Shown piece by piece: positions 1-8,112 of a DNA stretch of 64,000 bases. The position numbers were made by a program, and so were the translations under genes. The notes beneath the pieces are model-generated. The model made no database searches. It saw only the letters and a list, made by a program, of their open reading frames with translations, and was not told the origin of the DNA. The DNA is from RPQJ01 sp963732375 (GTDB lineage Bacteria; Pseudomonadota; Gammaproteobacteria; Steroidobacterales; Steroidobacteraceae), in contig CAVSZE010000003.1 of assembly GCA_963732375.1 (NCBI GenBank), positions 496,001 to 560,000 on the forward strand. The letters are read 5' to 3'. Within the stretch, counting starts at the first letter, position 1. Every line of letters begins with the position of its first letter.

Positions 1-1410
1 ATCGGCGTTGCCCAGGACTACCCGATACACCTGTTCAGTCACCAGCACCGCGGGCTCGATGCCTGGGCCAGTGTTCGCGCCTTGTGGCCCACCCTTGCAA
101 CCGGGGTCGCCAGCACCTGCGTCGCCTACCTTGCCTTCCTTTTTTCCGGCGTCGGGGGCCTGGCCCAGCTCTCCGTATTCACGGTTACCGGCCTTGCCGT
201 GGCCGGACTCACCACTCGGTTCCTGCTTCCACCGCTGCTGCCGGACAGTCGTCGCGACGCAGCCGACTCTGCGCTGCTGGGACGGCTCTGGGATGCCATC
301 GCGGGACTTCCTCGACCACTGTGGCTGGGCATCGCAGCCGCCGCCGCCTGCGCGGCGTACCTGGCGATATCACCGCGACCATTGTGGGAAAACAGCCTCG
401 GCGGGCTTACTCCGGTGCCGCAAGCGCTGCTGGATCGCGACGTGTCGCTGCGACGGGAACTTGGCGCACCCGACATACGACACCTGCTGGTCATCGAAGG
501 CACGGACGCGCAATCGGTGCTGGAGAAATCGGCCGCGCTCGAGCCGGTCCTGCAATCGGCCGTTACCCAGGGTCGGCTGGGCGGCTACGACGACCCGGCC
601 CGCTATCTTCCGCCCAAGTCGGTCCAGCAGCGGCGCCAGGCAGCGCTTCCCGCACCCCCCGAATTGCGGTCGGCGCTGGCCGACGCAATGGCCGACACCC
701 CCTTCAAGCCAGGCGTTTTCGATCCATTCCTGGCCGACGTCGAAAGCGCGCGGCGGCTTCCTGCGCTGGGCCCCTCCGACCTCGTCGGGACACCGCTCGA
801 ATCGCGTGTGGGTTCATTGCTTCTGCAACGCGATGGCCATTGGACCGGCTTGGTCACCCTGGCCGGGCTGAAAGACCCGGTTGCACTCAGTCAGGCAGTT
901 GCCGATCGACCCGGCGTCACCTTGCTCGACCTGAAGCAGGCATCCGAAGACCTGGTTGCACACCAGCGCCAGCGAATCCTGTGGTGCCTCGCCATTTCGG
1001 CCGTCCTGCTGGTCATCGTGGTGTTCGTCGCGCTGCGCGACGCGGCACGCGTGCGACGCGTACTGGCGCCGATGGCGCTCACGACACTGGTCATCGTGGC
1101 GCTGCTTCACGCCGCGGGCGTATCGCTCAGCCTCTTCCACCTGATAGCGCTGGTGCTCGCGGCCGGACTTGGACTCGATTACGCGCTTTTCTTCGAACAC
1201 GCCGCGGACGATCCGGCGGAACAGCGGCGTACGCTGCACGCCGTCATCGTCTGCTCACTCTCGACCTTCCTGGTGTTTGCGCTGCTGGGACTCTCCAGCA
1301 TGCCGGTGCTGCGCGCCATCGGCCTCACGGTCGCCGCCGGAGTGCTGCTTAACTTCGTGCTGGCCCTGCTTTTGACTCGCCCGCGAGACCAGGTGGCCAA
1401 TGGCCGTTGA
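1..1410 (+). CDS. MMPL/RND-family exporter, C-terminal part
   Basis: The frame is open from the first base, so the 5' end lies outside the window and 469 residues are visible. It is a polytopic membrane protein of the MMPL/RND type. Helices sit near the visible start, around residues 90-120, and in a C-terminal bundle after about residue 320. The motif GLDYALFF in that bundle is typical of the proton-relay helix region of this superfamily. Between the bundles is a soluble periplasmic domain. APE clusters usually encode such an exporter, thought to move the polyene or its lipid conjugate to the outer membrane. The last 11 bases overlap the next gene, so the two are probably co-translated. Family confidence is high; the substrate is inferred from context. 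Confidence 0.88.
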   Translation: MGVAQDYPIHLFSHQHRGLDAWASVRALWPTLATGVASTCVAYLAFLFSGVGGLAQLSVFTVTGLAVAGLTTRFLLPPLLPDSRRDAADSALLGRLWDAIAGLPRPLWLGIAAAAACAAYLAISPRPLWENSLGGLTPVPQALLDRDVSLRRELGAPDIRHLLVIEGTDAQSVLEKSAALEPVLQSAVTQGRLGGYDDPARYLPPKSVQQRRQAALPAPPELRSALADAMADTPFKPGVFDPFLADVESARRLPALGPSDLVGTPLESRVGSLLLQRDGHWTGLVTLAGLKDPVALSQAVADRPGVTLLDLKQASEDLVAHQRQRILWCLAISAVLLVIVVFVALRDAARVRRVLAPMALTTLVIVALLHAAGVSLSLFHLIALVLAAGLGLDYALFFEHAADDPAEQRRTLHAVIVCSLSTFLVFALLGLSSMPVLRAIGLTVAAGVLLNFVLALLLTRPRDQVANGR

Positions 1411-1834
1411 CCCACGCGTCGCTGACCTCATTCCACATGCAGGCGCCATGTGCCTGCTCGAGCACATCGAATGCTGGGACGAATCGAGCGTCGCCCTCAC
1501 GACATCGACCCACCGCGACCCGGCCAATCCGCTGGCAGGGAACTCGGGGCTGCGCGCGATCCATCTCTGCGAATACGGGGCGCAGGCAATGGCCGTGCAC
1601 GGCGGACTCGCCGCGCAGGCACTTGGTGGACGCGCATCGCCGGGAATGCTGGTGTCGCTCCGCGACGTTGCGTTCCACCGCAACTACATTCACGACCTTG
1701 ATGGCGACCTGCGCGTGGAGGCGCGACGCATCCAGGCAAGTGAATCGGCCTGGCAATATTCTTTCCGCGTGACTCACGCAGGCGCGCTGCTCGCTCAGGG
1801 TCGTGCGGTCGTCTCGGCAGCGCCAGGTTCCTGA
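1400..1834 (+). CDS. hotdog-fold 3-hydroxyacyl-ACP dehydratase-like protein
   Basis: This 144-residue protein has a FabZ/ApeP-like hotdog fold. The N-terminus reads LIPHAGAMCLLEHI, with the histidine of the dehydratase signature, followed by a central helix EYGAQAMAVHGG. Such small dehydratase-like proteins are common in APE clusters and would remove water from 3-hydroxyacyl-ACP intermediates. The locus also has an ApeP-like and an ApeI-like dehydratase on the minus strand, so this is a third copy whose separate role is unknown. Its start overlaps the exporter stop by 11 bases. Its last 40 bases overlap the antiporter end on the opposite strand. Confidence 0.8.
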   Translation: MAVDPRVADLIPHAGAMCLLEHIECWDESSVALTTSTHRDPANPLAGNSGLRAIHLCEYGAQAMAVHGGLAAQALGGRASPGMLVSLRDVAFHRNYIHDLDGDLRVEARRIQASESAWQYSFRVTHAGALLAQGRAVVSAAPGS

Positions 1835-3054
1835 TCAGCATTGCTGCCGGCAAAGACCGTCAGGAGCGGCCCGGTCATGAAGGTCGTCAGTATCGCCATG
1901 ACCATCAGCATGGTGAACATGTCCGCGCCGATCACGCCCGCGTCGAGTCCGACCTTCATAACGATCAGCTCCATCAGGGCCCGCGCGTTCATCAACGAAC
2001 CGACCGCGAACGCCGTGCGCCATCGGTAGCCGGCGATGCGGGCGCCTACTGCACCACCGAGCAACTTGCCGGCCACTGCCGCCACGAGGACCACGGACAG
2101 CGCCACCAGGCCAGCGCCAGCAAACACCGACGGGGTGGTATTGAGGCCGGCAAGGGCGAAAAAGACCGGCATCAGCACGATGATCGCAACGTGCTCCACG
2201 CGCTCGATCAGCGCTTCCAGCAGGCGGTCGTCGCGGGGCAACGTGGCGCCGAACAGGAATGCACCGAATACCGGGTGCAGGCCCAGTGAACTGGTGGCGA
2301 ACGCACAGGCGAAAGTGCCGATGAGCAGCACAGCGAGTATCGGGCCCTCGGGGCGTCCGTCGCGAGTGAACCGCGCCACCATGCGAGCGAGCAGAGGCCG
2401 GCCGACGACAAGCAGGACCGATGCCAGCGCCACCAGTCCAACGAGCGTCTCACCGAACCGTCGCCAGTCGTCACGCGCGTCGATGAGCACCACCATCATC
2501 GCCAGCATGATCCAGGCAAGCACATCCGCCATCGCGGCAGACGCGAGTGAGAGCCGCCCGATCACCGAATTCGTCATGCCCCTTTCCTTCAGTATCCGGG
2601 CCATGATCGGGAAGGCAGTAATGGACATTGCCGACGACATGAAGAGCGCGAATGGCGCGAATGGCACGCCGGCTGGCGCGAACCTGTCGTAAAGCAGCGC
2701 AGCGGCCGCCAGCCCGAATGCCATCGGTACGATCACCGATGCCACCCCGATCCACGCCGCGGCAATCACCTGCTTGCGTGCACCGTGTGGAGCGCGCATT
2801 TCCGCCCCTACGATGAACATGAACAGCACCAGGCCGAGTTGCGACAGGCCCTCGAGCGCAGGCAGGCTCGACGGCTCGAAGACCCGAGCGTGCCAATACG
2901 GGAACATGGCGCCGAGCACTATGGGGCCCAGGACGATGCCGGCTGCCATCTCACCGATCACCGGGGGTTGCCCCAGGCGCCGCAGCACCAGGCTCAGAAT
3001 CCTGGCCGTCCCCAGGATCAGCACCAACTGCAAAAGCAGTGGCGAGTGCGTCAT
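1795..3054 (-). CDS. CPA2-type cation:proton antiporter
   Basis: This 419-residue membrane protein has about 12 hydrophobic segments and the sodium/hydrogen exchanger signature GQPPVIGEMAAGIVLGP near residues 28-44. It has no C-terminal TrkA-N domain, so it resembles the short Kef/NapA-type antiporters. It starts 12 bases after the oxidoreductase stop, making it the last gene of the ACP-ketosynthase-chain-length-factor operon. Its 3' end overlaps the plus-strand dehydratase gene by 40 bases. Membership of the pigment operon suggests a link to export energetics or pH handling, but this is inference; the transported ion cannot be read from sequence. Confidence 0.87.
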   Translation of the reverse strand: MTHSPLLLQLVLILGTARILSLVLRRLGQPPVIGEMAAGIVLGPIVLGAMFPYWHARVFEPSSLPALEGLSQLGLVLFMFIVGAEMRAPHGARKQVIAAAWIGVASVIVPMAFGLAAAALLYDRFAPAGVPFAPFALFMSSAMSITAFPIMARILKERGMTNSVIGRLSLASAAMADVLAWIMLAMMVVLIDARDDWRRFGETLVGLVALASVLLVVGRPLLARMVARFTRDGRPEGPILAVLLIGTFACAFATSSLGLHPVFGAFLFGATLPRDDRLLEALIERVEHVAIIVLMPVFFALAGLNTTPSVFAGAGLVALSVVLVAAVAGKLLGGAVGARIAGYRWRTAFAVGSLMNARALMELIVMKVGLDAGVIGADMFTMLMVMAILTTFMTGPLLTVFAGSNADQEPGAAETTARP

Positions 3055-3066
3055 TCCCGCAGCCGC

Positions 3067-4665
3067 TCAGGCCGCGGACTCGACGAGCATGCCGGCCGGC
3101 ACCGGGCCGATTCCGCCGTCGAGCAATGCGCGCACTGCGCTGGCATCCAGCCCGGGACTATCGGAGCAGGCGAGCAAGACGATCTCGTTCGCGAGTTCCG
3201 CGAGCTGGCGTGTCGTGTGGCGTATCCGGGCCCTGAACGCCTCGTCGTCGAGCGAGTCACACAGGCCGCGATTCAGTTCGGCAAACCACGCCAGACGGCC
3301 CTGGTCGTGCATGGTCGGAATGTTCTGACGCCTGCTCTGCGCGGACCAATTCCTCATGAAACCCTGCATCGCGGAGTTGAGCGTCATGCTGCCCTGCAGT
3401 TCGCCGCGCAGGCTGGACAGCATCGACAGGTCCGTCAGCCGCCCCTGGAAAAACAGCTGGCAGAGCACGCCCCAGTAGTAGGTGTAATCCCAGATCACCT
3501 TCACCGGCAGCACTTCCGGATCGCCGAATATCCTGTACTGGTCCCGGTACAGCGACATGGTGCTGTCGTAGAAGGACATGAAGAACTGCTCGTATATGCG
3601 TGCATAGGGCGCGATCTCCTGGCCGGCACGATCTCGCGCAACGAGATCAGTAATGTACGTGTTCGAGATTGCGATGAAGTCTCCGCCCGGGGAATAGAAC
3701 GGATCGAGGAATACGCCGGCCTCGCCGGTGATCGCCCATCGCGAGCCCGAGAAGAGCTTGCTGCAGCCGTAGGAGAAATGCTTCAGGAACGCGAAGTCCT
3801 GCAGCAGGCCCTTTTTCGACTCTATGTCGTCCGCCAGCAGGGGCTGGAACTCGCGCAACCAGTCCATCGCGCGTTCAAAACTGTTGATCCGGCGCAGCGG
3901 GTGGATGCGGCCGTCGGCGACGATGCCGACCGAGTGCGAGCCCGACGCCAACGGGATCAGCCACACCCAGTAGCCCTCGCCAACCAGGTGGGTGGTCGAA
4001 AGCCAGCGATGCTGTGGATCGCAGCGTTCGCGCCACTGCACGTCGCTCGACCAGTCGTTTACGTCGATGCGGGCGCCGATGCGAAACCAGGCGCTGTTGA
4101 CGTCATGGTCATTTTCCACCGCAAGGCCGAGCTTGCGCTTCAGGATGCCTGCGCGCCCGGACGCATCGACCAGCCAGCGCGCCGTGAGCGCCAGCGACTC
4201 GCCTTCCCGCTCGTATCGGACCGTGTGCACGCCATCGCCTTCTCCCAGGTCGACGTCGCGCACGCTGACACCATCGATGAAACCTATGCCGGCCTCGCGC
4301 GCCCGTTCGCCGAGGAAGTTCTCGAAAATCCCGCGATCGATCTGGTAGGTGGGCGTCGAGAGATAATTTCGCACGCCGATTTCCTGCACGGCCTCGATGT
4401 CTCGGCGACCTTCCGAAGAGAAAAACCGGAAGCCGAATTTCTTCAATTGATGGCTGCGGAGATGATTCCCCAGGCCGAGCACGGTATCGAAGTAGTGCGC
4501 GGCAATCTCTACCGATGACTCGCCGACCTTGTGGGTTGCCTCGGGCACCGGATGCCGGTGTCGCTCAAGTACGGCGATGTCGAGATCCGCAAATCGCTGC
4601 CGGAGCTGGAGGGCCAACGTCAGGCCAGCCAGCCCGCCGCCGAGGATTGCAACGTCAGCCTTCAT
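3067..4665 (-). CDS. flavin-dependent halogenase-like FAD oxidoreductase
   Basis: This 532-residue protein begins with the Rossmann motif GGGLAG. It carries WVWLIP at about residue 233, matching the WxWxIP signature of flavin-dependent halogenases. A KVGESS segment near residue 46 followed by a lysine pair near residues 75-76 (QLKKFGF) lies where the catalytic lysine of tryptophan-halogenase-like enzymes is expected. Related genes occur in xanthomonadin loci, whose pigments are brominated. The ATG at 4665 is preferred because GGTGG precedes it and the GxGxxG motif follows directly; 4680 is an alternative. It overlaps the chain-length-factor stop by 11 bases. It could also be a non-halogenating monooxygenase or reductase of the same fold. 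Confidence 0.8.
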   Translation of the reverse strand: MKADVAILGGGLAGLTLALQLRQRFADLDIAVLERHRHPVPEATHKVGESSVEIAAHYFDTVLGLGNHLRSHQLKKFGFRFFSSEGRRDIEAVQEIGVRNYLSTPTYQIDRGIFENFLGERAREAGIGFIDGVSVRDVDLGEGDGVHTVRYEREGESLALTARWLVDASGRAGILKRKLGLAVENDHDVNSAWFRIGARIDVNDWSSDVQWRERCDPQHRWLSTTHLVGEGYWVWLIPLASGSHSVGIVADGRIHPLRRINSFERAMDWLREFQPLLADDIESKKGLLQDFAFLKHFSYGCSKLFSGSRWAITGEAGVFLDPFYSPGGDFIAISNTYITDLVARDRAGQEIAPYARIYEQFFMSFYDSTMSLYRDQYRIFGDPEVLPVKVIWDYTYYWGVLCQLFFQGRLTDLSMLSSLRGELQGSMTLNSAMQGFMRNWSAQSRRQNIPTMHDQGRLAWFAELNRGLCDSLDDEAFRARIRHTTRQLAELANEIVLLACSDSPGLDASAVRALLDGGIGPVPAGMLVESAA

Positions 4666-5476
4666 CGGACCACCCGGCATCCGGAAAATCGATAGCCAAC
4701 TCGAGCGACAGGGCCGGGCTCAAACCGACACCGATCGTCCGTCGCTCTGATCGCGCAAGCGTCTCGAAGAAGGGCAGGCAGGACGCCATCGCATTGCCCG
4801 CCACGAGTTCCGCATTGCGGTCCAGGGCCACGGTTCTTTCCCCTCCTCGCCCGGTCCGCCAACGGACCCGGGCCAGCGAGTTTGCCTGTGCACGGGGCGA
4901 AACGACCATTCCGGCCCCGACGATACCGCGACTCGACACCATGGTGGCGAGCGGGCCGCGTGCCTCGATATCGTAGGCCACCAGCAGCACGGCCCGATCG
5001 CCGCAAGCCGCCTGCGTCAGGGCCTCGAGCAGTCCCTCGCCGAAGGTATCGTCGTGGGCGGTCAATGCGGTGTAGGGCTCGTAGCACCCCGTGCCGATCG
5101 TCCAATAGCCTGCGGCCGCATTGTGCACCGAGTTGTGGAAGCGGATGGGTGATATGAGCGTCGGAGTCCTGGCCAGCGTCTCGCTCATGTAGTCGCTGAT
5201 GGCCAGGTCACCATATGTGGAGGCGAAGACGCTGGGCAACTCCTTGGGGTCCGCGCCGGCGCTCTCGCAGGCACGGGCAGCGACTTCGAGCGCGATTGCG
5301 ACTGTGTCCGGAGCGCGCCGCCGCTCGGTCGGCCCAAGGAGTGTCGGCGCCGGCCGTGGGGCCGGTTGCCCGGGGGCAGCGGTCTCGCCGCGCAGCACCG
5401 GGGCCGCGATCTGCCATCCGGGCATACGCGGCGCCCAGAAGGAAACGCCGTTCACATATGCCGTGAGAGTGCTCAT
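4655..5476 (-). CDS. beta-ketoacyl synthase chain-length factor
   Basis: This 273-residue thiolase-fold protein is shorter than an active ketosynthase and lacks the TACxS nucleophile motif; the matching segment reads CYEPYTAL. Conserved parts include ASTYGDLAISDYM near residue 80 and FHNSVHNAAAGYW near residue 110, typical of the chain-length-factor-like family in APE clusters. It should pair with the ketosynthase encoded just upstream and help set polyene length. The ATG at 5476 is chosen because the upstream gene stops at 5484 and GAGGG precedes it; a longer frame to 5557 would overlap that gene. E. coli ApeC has the equivalent role. Confidence 0.86.
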   Translation of the reverse strand: MSTLTAYVNGVSFWAPRMPGWQIAAPVLRGETAAPGQPAPRPAPTLLGPTERRRAPDTVAIALEVAARACESAGADPKELPSVFASTYGDLAISDYMSETLARTPTLISPIRFHNSVHNAAAGYWTIGTGCYEPYTALTAHDDTFGEGLLEALTQAACGDRAVLLVAYDIEARGPLATMVSSRGIVGAGMVVSPRAQANSLARVRWRTGRGGERTVALDRNAELVAGNAMASCLPFFETLARSERRTIGVGLSPALSLELAIDFPDAGWSDEG

Positions 5477-5483
5477 GGCGCCC

Positions 5484-6668
5484 TCACTCGTGCCGCATCT
5501 TGCCAAACAGCAGCGAGCAGTTGCTGCCGCCGAAGCCGAACGAGTTGCTGAGCGCAAACCGCACCTCAGCCGATTCGTTGCGGGTGCGAATCTGCGGGCC
5601 GCATGCCGGGTCGAGTTCGTGCGCGTTCAGGGTGCCGGGCACCAGGCCGGTGTCCATGGCCAGAAAAGTGATCACCGCCTCCACGATGCCGGCCGCCCCC
5701 AGCGTGTGGCCCGTCCAACCCTTGGTCGAACTCGCCAGCGTCCGCGCGGGGAACATGTCGGCCACGAGCCGCGCCTCGACTTCGTCGTTCTTCTGGCTCG
5801 CCGTCCCGTGCAGGTTGATGTAGTCGATGGCGTCCGGCGTCAATTCGGCGCGCGCCAGCGCATCCCGGACCGCCAGCCGGGCGCCGAATCCCTCCGGGTG
5901 CGGCGACGACATGTGATGTGCGTCGCTCGACTCGCCGTACCCGAGCAGCCAGGGGCCTACCTCGCCGTCGCGCTCGAGCAGCGCAAAGCCGCCCGCTTCG
6001 CCGAGGCTGATGCCGCGTCGCGCGCGATCGAACGGCCGGCAGGGCTCCGGGGACACGAGTTCCAGCGAATTGAAACCGAACAGGACGCTGCCGCAGAGTG
6101 AATCCACCCCGCCGACGACGGCCGCGTCAGCCAGGCCCAGGCGAATGAACCTTTCCGCCTGGGCGAATATCTTGGCGCTGGAGGAGCACGCGGTCGCCAC
6201 CGTAACGACCACACCCTCGAGACCGAGCGCCGCGCGCACGAAATCCCCCAGTGAGTGTGGCGTGTGCACGATGCGCCGGCGCAAGTCCTCGGGATATTGG
6301 CCGTCCGGCAGCAACCGTCGGTAAGCCTCCTCCGTCGCCCCGATGCTGGAGGTGGAGGTGCCCATGACCAGCGCTACGCGGTCGGCGCCATATCGGTCCC
6401 GGGCGGCCGACGCACGCTCGAAAAAGCCGTCCGACGTCAGCGCGAGCCACGCGAGGCGATTGTTGCGGCAGTCCCAGTCGGCCAGGCGGGACGGCAATGC
6501 GACAGCCTCGACGCCCGGCACGCGGCCAATCCAGGTCGGCAGAGGCGATTCGCCGAAATCGTTCGGCCGCAGGCCGCTGATACTGTCTCGCAAGGACGCG
6601 GCCAGCTCCGTCAGTCCGATTCCAGCGGGACAGGCGATCGAGTGTCCCGTGATGCGAAGCGGCGTCAT
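5484..6668 (-). CDS. beta-ketoacyl-ACP synthase (KAS I/II type)
   Basis: This 394-residue condensing enzyme carries the full Cys-His-His triad: the nucleophile in TACSSSAK, histidine in LHGTASQKND, and histidine in KGWTGHTLGAAG. It also has the C-terminal glycine-rich NSFGFGGSN. It should elongate the polyene on ACP. It lies directly before the chain-length factor (7 bases apart), as expected for a ketosynthase:CLF heterodimer. The ATG at 6668 follows the ACP stop by 7 bases; the longer open frame to 6851 lies inside the ACP gene and is not used. Confidence 0.92.
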   Translation of the reverse strand: MTPLRITGHSIACPAGIGLTELAASLRDSISGLRPNDFGESPLPTWIGRVPGVEAVALPSRLADWDCRNNRLAWLALTSDGFFERASAARDRYGADRVALVMGTSTSSIGATEEAYRRLLPDGQYPEDLRRRIVHTPHSLGDFVRAALGLEGVVVTVATACSSSAKIFAQAERFIRLGLADAAVVGGVDSLCGSVLFGFNSLELVSPEPCRPFDRARRGISLGEAGGFALLERDGEVGPWLLGYGESSDAHHMSSPHPEGFGARLAVRDALARAELTPDAIDYINLHGTASQKNDEVEARLVADMFPARTLASSTKGWTGHTLGAAGIVEAVITFLAMDTGLVPGTLNAHELDPACGPQIRTRNESAEVRFALSNSFGFGGSNCSLLFGKMRHE

Positions 6669-6675
6669 CCGGCCG

Positions 6676-6948
6676 CTACGCTGCCCGTTTCTGCTGAACG
6701 TATTCGGACAGGACCCGCAGGGAGGCAAAGATCCGCTTGTTGTCCTCGTCGTCGGCCTTGATCTGCACGCCGTAGCGCTTGGAAATCTCGAGCGCCAGTT
6801 CGAGTGCGTCGATGGAATCAAGACCCAGCCCAGAACCAAACAGGGCAGCATCCGGATCGATGCCCTGCGGCTCGACGCCCTCGAGGTTCAACGCTGAAAC
6901 AATCAGCTCCGCGAGTTCGAGCTGTTCGGGTGTCTGCAATACAGCCAT
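6676..6948 (-). CDS. acyl carrier protein (second of two)
   Basis: This 90-residue acidic protein has the phosphopantetheine attachment motif GLDSIDALEL; the serine of DSID is the attachment site. It is the first gene of the operon ACP, ketosynthase, chain-length factor, halogenase-like enzyme, antiporter. APE pathways use two ACPs, and the other is at 13620-13868. The start is taken as ATG 6948; a GTG at 6963 would add five residues. The phosphopantetheinyl transferase at 14777 is the likely activating enzyme. Confidence 0.92.
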   Translation of the reverse strand: MAVLQTPEQLELAELIVSALNLEGVEPQGIDPDAALFGSGLGLDSIDALELALEISKRYGVQIKADDEDNKRIFASLRVLSEYVQQKRAA

Positions 6949-7032
6949 GTTGATAGCGGGCACGCTGGCCCGTGAAATCCACAGTTATAGCGAGTGTATC
7001 ATGTGACCTGCGGCGAGCCAGTGAGCGTGCAC
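6949..7032. promoter_or_regulatory. divergent control region between ACP operon and chorismatase
   Basis: This 84-base stretch separates two divergent starts and is locally AT-richer than its surroundings around 6984-7002. A TATAAC hexamer on the minus strand at 6989-6984 could be a -10 element for the ACP operon. No convincing -35 box or operator is visible, so this is a positional inference. Confidence 0.4.
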
Positions 7033-8112
7033 ATGTCCAGAATCGAGCAATCTTTCGACGCCGTGACATCTACGCAGCCGGCCAGCATTGGTCGTGATAC
7101 ACCGGCCGAATCGGGGCGGGCCCCGGCGCTGCACGTCGCCTACTCGCGCCTCCGAACCGAGGAAGCACTTGGCGACGACGTCCTTGCGGCGGTCGTGTTC
7201 GGTGGCAAGACGCAATGCCCGAACGATCCTCGGTGCCTGCGCATCGACCTCGAGCCGCTCGCTGGTGCCGGCTTGAGCGAAGTCTGGCGTGGCGCCGGCC
7301 CGGCCAGGATCGGCACGACCGGCCCGATTCGTCATGCGGATGATGGACACTGCCTCGCCGGCTGGATTGAGCTCGAGGAAAGGCGCTTCGGCGGGCTCGT
7401 CGAAGCCTCGGAGGCGGCCTACCGGGGCTTGCTGCGATTCCATGCACAGTCGCCCTTCCGGCACGTCTGGCGCGTCTGGAATTTCATCACGGCCATCAAC
7501 GAGGGCGAGGGCGACGAAGAACGCTACAGGCTATTCTGTCTTGGGCGCGCCCGTGCGCTCGCCGCCGCGCATGCCGCATCGCCCGACATCGTTTACCCAG
7601 CGGCGAGCGCCGTCGGTAAGCCAACGGGTGCGCGCACGCTGCAGGTCTGCTGGCTGGCCGGACGCAATCCCGGCGAGACGCTCGAGAACCCCCGCCAGGT
7701 GAGCGCCTATGACTATCCGCGTCGGTACGGCCCCGCCGCACCGAGCTTTTCGCGTGCGATGCTGACGCCGCACCCGATGCTTCTGATCTCGGGCACGGCC
7801 AGCATCGTCGGGCATGCCTCGGTGCACCCGGGCGATGCGGCGGCGCAGCTCGAGGAAACACTCGCCAATCTCGACGGTCTCCTTCGGCAGGCGCACGCGC
7901 GTGCCGGTCTTGGCTCGGCGCGGCTCGGCCCGGAAAGTCTAGTCAAGGTTTACCTGCGCAACGGCACCGACACCGCTGCCATCGAGAGCAGGCTGCGCGA
8001 GCGCCTCGGCCAGGAGGTCCCGTTCCTGGTCGTCGCTGCGGACATTTGCCGGTCCGAACTGCTGCTCGAAATCGAGGTCGTGCAGCGCGGCGGCGAAGCG
8101 CTCAGCGCCTGA
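7033..8112 (+). CDS. xanB2: chorismatase (XanB2/FkbO/Hyg5 family), hydroxybenzoate synthase
   Basis: This 359-residue protein matches the chorismatase family that splits chorismate to hydroxybenzoate (XanB2, Hyg5) or a dihydroxycyclohexadiene carboxylate (FkbO). The diagnostic stretch QVSAYDYPRRYGP followed by PSFSRA lies in the second half. The C-terminal part resembles a YjgF/Rid-type fold, as in the family. In this setting it should make 3- or 4-hydroxybenzoate as polyene starter, to be activated by the AMP ligase at 8102. ATG 7033 is chosen; 6994 would leave only 30 bases for a divergent promoter. Its end overlaps the convergent AMP-ligase gene by 11 bases. Which hydroxybenzoate isomer forms cannot be told by eye. 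Confidence 0.87.
   Translation: MSRIEQSFDAVTSTQPASIGRDTPAESGRAPALHVAYSRLRTEEALGDDVLAAVVFGGKTQCPNDPRCLRIDLEPLAGAGLSEVWRGAGPARIGTTGPIRHADDGHCLAGWIELEERRFGGLVEASEAAYRGLLRFHAQSPFRHVWRVWNFITAINEGEGDEERYRLFCLGRARALAAAHAASPDIVYPAASAVGKPTGARTLQVCWLAGRNPGETLENPRQVSAYDYPRRYGPAAPSFSRAMLTPHPMLLISGTASIVGHASVHPGDAAAQLEETLANLDGLLRQAHARAGLGSARLGPESLVKVYLRNGTDTAAIESRLRERLGQEVPFLVVAADICRSELLLEIEVVQRGGEALSA

Noticed and set aside
2785..4518. 577-codon plus-strand open frame
   Set aside because: It is antisense to the antiporter and halogenase-like genes, which carry clear family motifs.
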